DNA from: an uncultured Mycoplasmatota bacterium
GTDB taxonomy: Bacteria > Bacillota_I > Bacilli_A > RF39 > UBA660
Reading direction: 5' to 3'
Length of the DNA stretch: 26,867 nucleotides
Assembly: GCA_946491675.1 (NCBI GenBank)
Contig: CAMLYN010000002.1
Location: 1-26,867, forward strand
Made by a program: the position numbers and the translations under genes. This document shows, piece by piece, positions 20,967 through 26,867 of the stretch. The number at the start of each line of letters is the position of its first letter. The stretch's first letter is position 1. The notes beneath the pieces were generated by a model, which saw only the letters and a program-made list of their open reading frames with translations, was not told the DNA's origin and made no database searches.

Positions 20967-21941
20967 TTATTTATAAAGCGTAATCATTGGTCTAATACCA
21001 TAATCTTCACTACTAACATCGGCAGTATCGATTGTTCCATCTTTCAAAACAATCCAAGCATAGAAAGACATTGATTTACTAGCACTACTTAACCAATAAC
21101 CATTATTATTATCTAAGTTATTATATAACCAATTAGGAAGAATTGGATCAATTCCAACTAACTTAGTATAAGAAGGAATTGTAGCTCTTGTTTTAATATG
21201 AATATCGTTGTAAACTTTACCATTATTATCATCAACAACACGATAGTTTCTTAAGGGAATATTAGTCCAAGTGTCAGTAGCTTTCTTTAATTGTTCTAAA
21301 GCATCAGTTGGTCCATCGCCATTATCAGATGGCGCCCAAGTAATATGATTAACTAAATTACTATCCATAATTAGATCAACTTTTTCTCCATCATCAGTTA
21401 AAACATAAAAACGATAGGCTGTCGTATCATTAACTTGAATAGCAAACTCTGTACCAGTTGGACATACGTCACTTTTTGCACAATTATCAATTTGTTCAAT
21501 ACCCAAATCTAAATCAATAGTTGCCAAATCCGATAATAAATTACCCTTTTCAATTGTAATCTCTTGATTTTTAATTTCTTTATAAATATTTTGATATTCA
21601 GCAGTTTCCTCTAAAAAAGCCTTGTTATAAAAATAATATTTTCCTTCCTCACCAGGAATTTCACAATTATGTAATAAAACGCGATCATCGTTAGAATAAT
21701 AAATTTCTTCACATTTTATAGTTGATTCAAGATTATTATCTAACCAATCATTATCAATTAAAGTGCTGTTAAAAGAATAATCATTATTTTTAATTAATTG
21801 TTTTATTTCATTACTATAATTAATTAATTTAGTTTCATAAGTTTTAACTTCTTCTGGTTTAAAATTTTGATATAAATAATATCCTAAAAAAGACAGTAAA
21901 ATAATCACTAATATTACACTTAAAATATTGAATTTTTTCAT
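20967..21941 (-). CDS. Membrane-anchored protein with lectin-fold-like C-terminus resembling the DGR target domains
   Basis: The 324-residue protein has an N-terminal membrane anchor (about residues 5-23), then an extracellular region with no motif I recognise. The C-terminal part contains TWAPSDNGDGPTDALEQL, NYRVVDDNNG, GYWLSSAS and ends YGIRPMITLYK. The last 100 residues recall the DGR target domains (WxS/T...GIRPxI versus GVRAVI), suggesting a related formylglycine-enzyme/C-type-lectin fold. No nearby template repeat matches it, so it looks invariant. A cysteine pair (NCAKSDVC) is present. The ATG at 21941 has AAGGTGA upstream. It ends the murT-gatD-ppa operon. Confidence 0.65.
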   Translation of the reverse strand: MKKFNILSVILVIILLSFLGYYLYQNFKPEEVKTYETKLINYSNEIKQLIKNNDYSFNSTLIDNDWLDNNLESTIKCEEIYYSNDDRVLLHNCEIPGEEGKYYFYNKAFLEETAEYQNIYKEIKNQEITIEKGNLLSDLATIDLDLGIEQIDNCAKSDVCPTGTEFAIQVNDTTAYRFYVLTDDGEKVDLIMDSNLVNHITWAPSDNGDGPTDALEQLKKATDTWTNIPLRNYRVVDDNNGKVYNDIHIKTRATIPSYTKLVGIDPILPNWLYNNLDNNNGYWLSSASKSMSFYAWIVLKDGTIDTADVSSEDYGIRPMITLYK

Positions 21942-21979
21942 ATATTCACCTTTAACTTCCTTTAATATCATATCACATT

Positions 21980-22480
21980 TTAATCTTTTTTCCTAGTTTT
22001 TTCTAAATACCGTTTTTGACATTCACTAATTAATTGTAAAGCTGATGTATCATCGTGATAATCATAAACTTTGACTTCAATGTTTTGTAAAGTTTTATAA
22101 TTTTGAAAAAAGTTTTTAATTTCATCTAAAGTAAAATTAGATAAATCATCTAAACATTTAACTTCATTATATCTTGGATCAACATCAACAACAGAAATCA
22201 ATTTATAATCCTCATGACCGTTATCGACAACTGATAAATAACCAATAATTCTAGCTGGAACAATACACCCAGGAAAAGTTGGTTCACTAGAAATAACCAA
22301 AATATCCAAAGGATCACCATCTTTAGCTAACGTATTTTCAATATAACCATATTCAGCAGGATAACTCATTGCTGAATAAAGAACTCGATCTAATTTAATT
22401 CGATTAGTTTTTTTATCAATTTCAAATTTATTTTTAGTTTTTAAAGGTATTTCAATAATTGCATCAACTACATTATTCAT
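21980..22480 (-). CDS. ppa: Inorganic pyrophosphatase, family I
   Basis: The 166-residue soluble enzyme hydrolyses pyrophosphate to drive biosynthesis. Motifs are YPAEYGYIENTLAKDGDPLD with the metal-binding acidic residues, PARIIGYLSVVD and DVDPRY. Length fits the bacterial family. I chose the ATG at 22480, with AAGGAGG upstream, rather than an upstream in-frame codon at 22513. The start overlaps the gatD-like stop by 8 bases, so it is translationally coupled. Confidence 0.93.
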   Translation of the reverse strand: MNNVVDAIIEIPLKTKNKFEIDKKTNRIKLDRVLYSAMSYPAEYGYIENTLAKDGDPLDILVISSEPTFPGCIVPARIIGYLSVVDNGHEDYKLISVVDVDPRYNEVKCLDDLSNFTLDEIKNFFQNYKTLQNIEVKVYDYHDDTSALQLISECQKRYLEKTRKKD

Positions 22481-23132
22481 AGACTTCCTCCTTGAAATTC
22501 TTAATAAATTCATTATAGGCCTTAGTTTCTAATTTTAAATCATATTTTAATTTTTTATTAGTTAAATTATTTAAAAAATACTTAGTAAATTCTGGATTTC
22601 GTACCAAAATAGGACCTAAAATATAAGTAGCATAAAAATTATTATATTTAACTCCTTCATTGTAAAATAAAGGATAAGACACTTTATCGATATAACTATT
22701 ATTATTGATAAAACCTAATATTTTACTTTTAATTATTTTTCCTTCGAGATAAACCTCTTCCATTCTTCGTTTTCCACGTGTTATTGTATAATCGAAAACA
22801 CCTAATCCAGTATATACTTCTTCATCTACTATTTTTTGTCCAAACATGTCGACACTATTACCAGTTATCAACATAAATTTACCACTTTCAATATAATTTT
22901 TAATATCATTTTGATAACTCATTAAATGATTTAAAGCTATTTTTTGGTTTTCTTCAGTTCCGCTTCCAATATAAACTAAATCATATTTATCAAAATCCAA
23001 CTTATCATCTAAAGATAAATATAACACCTCGTGTTTGATTTTATTATGTTTTAAAATATTACTAATTATTTTAATGTTTCCAGATTCCCCATATAAATTA
23101 AGAAAATCATAATACAAATAAGCTATTTTCAT
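22473..23132 (-). CDS. gatD: GatD-like glutamine amidotransferase subunit lacking catalytic Cys and His
   Basis: The 219-residue class I amidotransferase fold has opening IAYLYYDFLNLYGESGNI and YIGSGTEENQ that match GatD, the partner of MurT. Together these amidate the alpha-carboxyl of D-Glu on lipid II. The nucleophile elbow, normally of the type CGGYQ, reads ITGNSVDMFGQ (about 89-99) with no cysteine. The usual HGP before the C-terminal block reads ILGPILVRNP (about 171-180) with no histidine. So glutaminase activity is probably lost. It overlaps murT by ATGA and ppa by 8 bases. It may be structural only, or use another ammonia source (inference). Confidence 0.8.
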   Translation of the reverse strand: MKIAYLYYDFLNLYGESGNIKIISNILKHNKIKHEVLYLSLDDKLDFDKYDLVYIGSGTEENQKIALNHLMSYQNDIKNYIESGKFMLITGNSVDMFGQKIVDEEVYTGLGVFDYTITRGKRRMEEVYLEGKIIKSKILGFINNNSYIDKVSYPLFYNEGVKYNNFYATYILGPILVRNPEFTKYFLNNLTNKKLKYDLKLETKAYNEFIKNFKEEVYE

Positions 23133-24451
23133 AATAATCCTCTTTCCTTTAATTGATCTAAATATAGATAGTTCAAATCAAAATATAAAACACAATATAA
23201 ATCACCTTTGGTATGACTTAAGCAATAATCCAAAGAATTTTTGTAATCTACGCAATATAAAAATTTTTTAGGATCAATATTAGCTTGTTTTAATCTGACA
23301 CCCAAATCATAAGCAAAAGGTCCAATTAAAATTATTTTTTCAATACTTTTATCATTTAATAATTCAAAATTAATATCATAAATCCAAGATATATCTTTCA
23401 AATCATATCGACCACTAATTCTCGTAAAACCAATTGCTACTGTTTTACTACCTTTTTTATCTTTAATATACTCTAATGACTGATTATAAGATAAAGGTGT
23501 TTCATTTTTACTCAATAAAACTACACCTTTATTATTTTTTATTTTAAATTCATTTAATCTTTTAACCTTAAGTGATAATTGATTTAAAGCATTAACAATA
23601 TCTTCTTTTTTTACTTTATCAACTCGACAAACAGTATAACAGGCCAGCATATTATAAACATTATATAAAGCATCATTATTTAGTTTTATTGTTACATCCT
23701 CTACCTTAAATTTATCTTTTAACAATGTTGATTCAAATTCACAATTAGGGCGATCATAATCATGGTTTGGACAATGATAATATCCCAAATTACCATAATT
23801 AAAATAATCAAAAATTAATTTCTTATGACATTTAGGGCAATAAGCCAAATCTAAAGTATCTATTTTATTCTTTTTAGTTGAATGTTTATTTTCTTTTAAA
23901 CCATAATAAGTTATTTCATTTTTCTTATCTAAGCCAAATTTAGTTACTAATGGATCATCAGCATTTAAAATCAAATGCGTTTTTTCGTTAATACTTTTAT
24001 TTATTTCATTGAAGACAAGCTCAAAATGGCCATTACGTGCTAATTGATCCCGTGATAAATTATTAATAATAAAATATTTAGGAGTTATATATTTAAATAC
24101 TTCTTTAACATACCGTTCATCAACTTCAATAACTAAAGCATCAACTTTAGTTTTTCCATTGATTTTACTAGCTTCTATTATCGCGGTTGTGACACCATCA
24201 ATTAAATTAGAACCTTTAATATTACTAACAACTTTATAACCACTATGTTTATAAACTTCATAAATCGTTCCAACAACACTAGTTTTACCAGTAGTACCAG
24301 TTACAAAAATAGTTGTCTTAGGCATTTCAAAAAAAGTTAATATATTTTTATTTAATTTTAATGCTAACTTACCAGGAAAAGCGGTCCCTCTTCCTAAAAA
24401 ATGTAATACCATTCTTGCCATTTTAGCTAATATAATAATTATTTGATTCAC
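23129..24451 (-). CDS. murT: MurT-like Mur ligase, lipid II isoglutaminyl synthase subunit
   Basis: The 440-residue enzyme has an N-terminal membrane-associated helix and LGRGTAFPGKLALKL, the P-loop VTGTTGKTSVVG, and NLSRDQLARNGHFE. The inserted zinc ribbon (AYCPKCHKKL then YYHCPN and CEFES) sets MurT apart from other Mur ligases. The C-terminal domain contains TRISGRYDLKDISWIYDINF with the conserved Asp. The partner GatD follows with a 4-base overlap. I favour a GTG start at 24451 because AAGGTGAG lies just upstream; an ATG at 24472 is in frame but has no good ribosome site. The gene implies amidated peptidoglycan, unless the defective-looking GatD prevents it. Confidence 0.9.
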   Translation of the reverse strand: MNQIIIILAKMARMVLHFLGRGTAFPGKLALKLNKNILTFFEMPKTTIFVTGTTGKTSVVGTIYEVYKHSGYKVVSNIKGSNLIDGVTTAIIEASKINGKTKVDALVIEVDERYVKEVFKYITPKYFIINNLSRDQLARNGHFELVFNEINKSINEKTHLILNADDPLVTKFGLDKKNEITYYGLKENKHSTKKNKIDTLDLAYCPKCHKKLIFDYFNYGNLGYYHCPNHDYDRPNCEFESTLLKDKFKVEDVTIKLNNDALYNVYNMLACYTVCRVDKVKKEDIVNALNQLSLKVKRLNEFKIKNNKGVVLLSKNETPLSYNQSLEYIKDKKGSKTVAIGFTRISGRYDLKDISWIYDINFELLNDKSIEKIILIGPFAYDLGVRLKQANIDPKKFLYCVDYKNSLDYCLSHTKGDLYCVLYFDLNYLYLDQLKERGLL

Positions 24452-24473
24452 TCTTCTCACCTTCATATTCATT

Positions 24474-24482
24474 ATTATAACA
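24474..24482 (-). promoter_or_regulatory. Extended -10 promoter of murT operon
   Basis: TGTTATAAT on the minus strand: perfect TATAAT at 24474-24479 with the upstream TG. No good -35 is seen 17 bp upstream. It is divergent from the promoter at 24573. Confidence 0.5.
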
Positions 24483-24572
24483 TTTTTTTAAGAAAATACA
24501 TTATTTATAAGGATTTTTTAATCACTTTTACACTTTTTAAACATAAATTATGCTTTTAAATTTTAAAAATCA

Positions 24573-24581
24573 TGGTATAAT
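24573..24581 (+). promoter_or_regulatory. Extended -10 promoter of the SDR gene
   Basis: TGGTATAAT with perfect TATAAT at 24576-24581, followed by a TGGAGG ribosome site and ATG at 24605. The -35 region is weak. It is the only clear plus-strand gene promoter in the window. Confidence 0.6.
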
Positions 24582-24604
24582 AATTAAGAATGGAGGAATA
24601 AAAA

Positions 24605-25393
24605 ATGGATTTAAATGGCAAGATAGCTATCGTTACCGGGGGGGCAATGGGAAATGGTTTAGGAATTGTCAAAACATTTCTTAAATTAGGAGCAACAGTT
24701 GTCATACTAGATTATTCTGATAAATTAAAAAATACTTTAGGAGAACTTATCAAAATTTCCCAAAATGTAATTGGATATAAAGTTGATATTACTAATAACG
24801 AATTAGTCAAAAGAATTGTCGATGCAGTTTATAAAAAATATGGAAAAATTGATATTCTAGTTAATAATGCTGGTGTCGCTAAATTAGTTAAATTTGAAGA
24901 AATGACCGATGAAATAAGAGATTTTCACATTGATATTAATATTAAAGGAACTTGGAATGTTACTAAAGCAGTTTATCCTTACATGGTTAAAAATAATTAT
25001 GGAAAAATTGTTAATCTTTCAAGTGTAACTGGACCAAAAGTTGCTGATCCAGGTGAAGTTGCTTATGCCACAACTAAAGCTGCTTTAATTGGTTTTACTA
25101 AAAGTTTAGCAATGGAAGGCGCTAAAAATAATATTAACGTCAACGCTATTTTACCAGGTTATATTATGACACCAATGGTCGAAGGAATAGCTCTAGACAG
25201 TAATGCTAATGACCCTAAAAGTGTAATTAAAGGAATTGCTGATGGAATTCCAATGGGAAGACTAGGAACAATCGAAGAATTAGGAAATCTAGCTGCTTTT
25301 TTAGCTAGTGATCTATCTAACTATATTACTGGCTCCGAGTTTGTTATCGATGGTGCATCTACATTACCAGAAACTAGAAGCGTTGGGGTATAA
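24605..25393 (+). CDS. Short-chain dehydrogenase/reductase, UcpA-like
   Basis: The 262-residue classical SDR has a Rossmann motif IVTGGAMGNGLG (a slight variant of TGxxxGxG), an aspartate in VVILDYSD suggesting NAD preference, ILVNNAGVA, active-site Ser in NLSSVTG and YATTK (Tyr-x-x-x-Lys), and LPGYIMTPM. The C-terminus FVIDGASTLPETRSVGV is strikingly like E. coli UcpA, so a UcpA-type oxidoreductase of unknown substrate is more likely than FabG. TGGAGG precedes the ATG. It is monocistronic, with its own extended -10 and terminator. Confidence 0.85.
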   Translation: MDLNGKIAIVTGGAMGNGLGIVKTFLKLGATVVILDYSDKLKNTLGELIKISQNVIGYKVDITNNELVKRIVDAVYKKYGKIDILVNNAGVAKLVKFEEMTDEIRDFHIDINIKGTWNVTKAVYPYMVKNNYGKIVNLSSVTGPKVADPGEVAYATTKAALIGFTKSLAMEGAKNNINVNAILPGYIMTPMVEGIALDSNANDPKSVIKGIADGIPMGRLGTIEELGNLAAFLASDLSNYITGSEFVIDGASTLPETRSVGV

Positions 25394-25414
25394 AACCATT
25401 TTATTCGATAAAAC

Positions 25415-25448
25415 CTCGTTTCTTGGGCAAAATAGAAACGAGATTTTT
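25415..25448 (+). terminator. Intrinsic terminator of the SDR gene
   Basis: Perfect 9-bp stem (25415-25423 with 25434-25442, loop of 10) followed by a T run at 25444-25448 on the plus strand. Confidence 0.9.
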
Positions 25449-25455
25449 ATATGTC

Positions 25456-25620
25456 AAAAAAAGACCATTGATTTATAATCAATAGTCCTAAAACCAATTA
25501 ATAAATTAGTTTTATTTTGGGTAACCCCATCTATATTAAACGCTAACAGCAATTAGCGTACACATTAGAACAAGCATAGAAACTAATCTATATTTTTATC
25601 TATACTTGTTATATAAGTGT
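25456..25620 (-). ncRNA. Candidate structured RNA ending in an intrinsic terminator
   Basis: No gene is visible, but on the minus strand there are three hairpins in series. The first is a 12-bp stem (25599-25610 with 25569-25580). The second is a 6-bp CGCTAA/TTAGCG stem (25553-25558 with 25541-25546). The third is an 11-bp stem (25477-25487 with 25463-25473) followed by seven T (25462-25456), a good terminator. The first and third stems each contain one pair that is G-U on minus RNA but an A/C mismatch on plus RNA, favouring a minus transcript. No promoter is clear and no known RNA family is recognised. It could instead be the 3' untranslated end of the YhcG transcript. Confidence 0.4.
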
Positions 25621-25804
25621 CACCGTATTAATCACTATAATAAAAACTTCCCTACTACTATTTTTTATCTATAACATTCTATTTTTAATATATCCATTTT
25701 TTATAAATAATATTCACTCATAATACAATTTTAACTAACTTTTGTAGTGTCACCCATAAATAGTATATTCTTATCATTAATTTTGGTGTGTATTTTAACA
25801 ACAA
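25621..25804. other. Gene-free AT-rich interval with a repeated 9-mer
   Basis: No open frame worth calling. AGTGTCACC occurs at 25616-25624 and 25746-25754, 130 bp apart in the same orientation. This may mark a decayed mobile element or binding sites; nothing else supports either reading. Confidence 0.3.
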
Positions 25805-26695
25805 TTATATTAATGCATATTCTTTTGATAATATTCTTCTATCACTACAATATTCCATAATAAATTTATTATTTTTCTTACAAATGATTATACCAATTGT
25901 TTTATTTTGATTTATATTTTTTAGTTTATTATCAATATAATTCATATATACTTCTATTTGCCCAATATATTCTTTTTTTAATGATGTTATTTTTAATTCG
26001 ACAACAACATAACAATTAAATTCAATATTATATAAAAGTAAATCAATATAATTATATACATCACCTATTTTTATTTTATATTCACTACTTATAAAACAAA
26101 AATAATTTCCAAGTTCTTTCATAAAATTTTCTATATCTTCAATTACTAGCTTTTGTAATATTTTTTCTGATATTATTTCATAATTGTTTTTGTTATTTAT
26201 AATAATTGGATTTTTTATAAAATCTTCTATTTTAGATTCTTCTTTATTTATTAATTTTAATTTAGTATTTTCATCTAGTCTTTCATATTCATTATTCTTA
26301 ATTTTAGTTCTTAACTCTCTAATTGATAAATTTTGTTCTTCTACCAATTTAATATAATAATTGATTTTATTGATATTACTGATAGTTAAAAGTTCAGAAT
26401 AATGACTCCAACTTAATTTGGTCGACAATGTCGACCATTTTGCTTCAACATATAAATTATAAAATTGTCTAAATCTTCGCAATGTTCTTTCTGTATATCG
26501 TTTTCCAACATCTGCTTTAAGTTTTTTTGAATATTCTTTTATTATTCCTTCACCGTAATGTTTACCAGCCTCTACAAGCAATTTACCAACATTATAATAA
26601 GTATTTAAATCACTTTTGTTTTTACTATAATCTTTTACTTTCTTGGTTATTTCATTATTTATAATATATTCTCTTATTTCATTATAATAATTCAT
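25805..26695 (-). CDS. YhcG/DUF1016-family PD-(D/E)XK nuclease-domain protein
   Basis: The 296-residue protein has an N-terminal DUF1016 helical domain (about 1-150) containing YYNVGKLLVEAGKHYGEGII, YTERTLRRFRQFY, and WSTLSTKLSWSHYSELL. The C-terminal nuclease domain includes FCFISSEYKIKIG, YNYIDLLLYN (Asp) and CYVVVELKI (Glu-x-Lys), the PD-(D/E)XK active site. The family is linked to mobile DNA and restriction-like loci, but its role is unsettled. Its C-terminus ends abruptly at SKEYALI, whereas the partial neighbour copy continues about 15 residues further. GAAAGGA precedes the ATG. Confidence 0.88.
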   Translation of the reverse strand: MNYYNEIREYIINNEITKKVKDYSKNKSDLNTYYNVGKLLVEAGKHYGEGIIKEYSKKLKADVGKRYTERTLRRFRQFYNLYVEAKWSTLSTKLSWSHYSELLTISNINKINYYIKLVEEQNLSIRELRTKIKNNEYERLDENTKLKLINKEESKIEDFIKNPIIINNKNNYEIISEKILQKLVIEDIENFMKELGNYFCFISSEYKIKIGDVYNYIDLLLYNIEFNCYVVVELKITSLKKEYIGQIEVYMNYIDNKLKNINQNKTIGIIICKKNNKFIMEYCSDRRILSKEYALI

Positions 26696-26736
26696 AAACG
26701 TTCCTTTCTACAACATAACCAGTAATAAAATTATCA

Positions 26737-26867
26737 TCAATGCGAATACGTCAATTCGTCCGATAAAGTCGGATTTTTTACTATTTTATATTCTTTTGAT
26801 AATATTCTTTTGTCACTACAATATTCCATAATAAATTTATTATTTTTCTTACAAATGATTATACCAA
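26737..26867 (-). CDS. Partial second YhcG/DUF1016 gene, 3' end only
   Basis: On the minus strand, from the window edge, the frame reads GIIICKKNNKFIMEYCSD, then KRILSKEYKIVKNP, and ends TLSDELTYSH before TGA at 26737. It is almost identical to the 3' end of the gene at 25805: over roughly 78 bp only about two bases differ, and then the two diverge at SKEY. The 5' part is outside the window. It lies immediately upstream of the first copy, so the two are tandem. Confidence 0.8.
   Translation of the reverse strand, partial: GIIICKKNNKFIMEYCSDKRILSKEYKIVKNPTLSDELTYSH

Noticed and set aside
26401..26450. GTCGAC-containing inverted repeat inside the yhcG-like gene
   Set aside because: It encodes the family-typical WSTLSTKLSW stretch, so the symmetry is probably a by-product of repeated Ser-Thr codons.

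Overview
The window is very AT-rich bacterial DNA from a walled, low-GC Bacillota. MurA, MurT/GatD, SpoVT, thymidine kinase and a YabE-like G5 protein are all Bacillota-type. UGA acts as a normal stop: it ends the genes at 4303 and 23129 exactly where the next ATG overlaps. The AT content and the erosion of the Bacillus tatD-yabE-rnmV-ksgA cluster fit an uncultured, gut-type Bacilli lineage (RF39- or Erysipelotrichia-like), but that placement is inference. Almost every gene lies on the minus strand; the only clear plus-strand gene is the SDR at 24605.

Layout. (a) 1-5607: SGNH hydrolase, murA, fba, mntP, ung and an AGCS symporter. (b) 5640-9960: eroded Rpn nuclease remnant, rsmA, an AAA/DUF4143 ATPase inserted where rnmV would be expected, a YabE-like wall protein and tatD. 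(c) 10080-11110: an AbiEi-like antitoxin that keeps a palindromic promoter but has lost its toxin, then a small membrane protein. (d) 11150-15611: spoVT and a complete diversity-generating retroelement (DGR). (e) 15650-19590: a four-gene operon (unknown protein, Xer recombinase, tdk, DUF2207). (f) 19650-20942: a second AAA/DUF4143 ATPase with a perfect 28-bp palindrome at its promoter. (g) 20967-24472: operon murT-gatD-ppa-lectin-fold-like protein. (h) 24573-26867: an SDR, a structured non-coding stretch with its own terminator, and two adjacent YhcG/DUF1016 nuclease genes, the second cut by the window edge.

The DGR is the centrepiece. In transcription order it has a pilin-like target gene with two tandem variable domains, a template repeat (TR, 13658-13742), then overlapping genes for a MutS-domain-I-like protein, an Avd-like helical protein and a DGR-type reverse transcriptase (IGNMTSQ, YVDD). 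The downstream variable repeat (VR1, 13921-14005) differs from the TR at 11 positions in 85, and all 11 are adenines on the TR sense strand, which is the signature of adenine mutagenesis. VR1 is followed by two perfect hairpins. The upstream repeat (VR2, 14557-14641) has 12 differences, six at non-adenine positions, and only a weak AT hairpin, so it looks like an older or separately templated site. The promoter of the msl-avd-RT genes has a (GT)n microsatellite filling the gap between a perfect TTGACA and an extended -10. The gap is 24 bp, too long for optimal activity. This suggests that a slippage-driven phase switch may control the mutagenesis machinery, a combination I do not know to be described.
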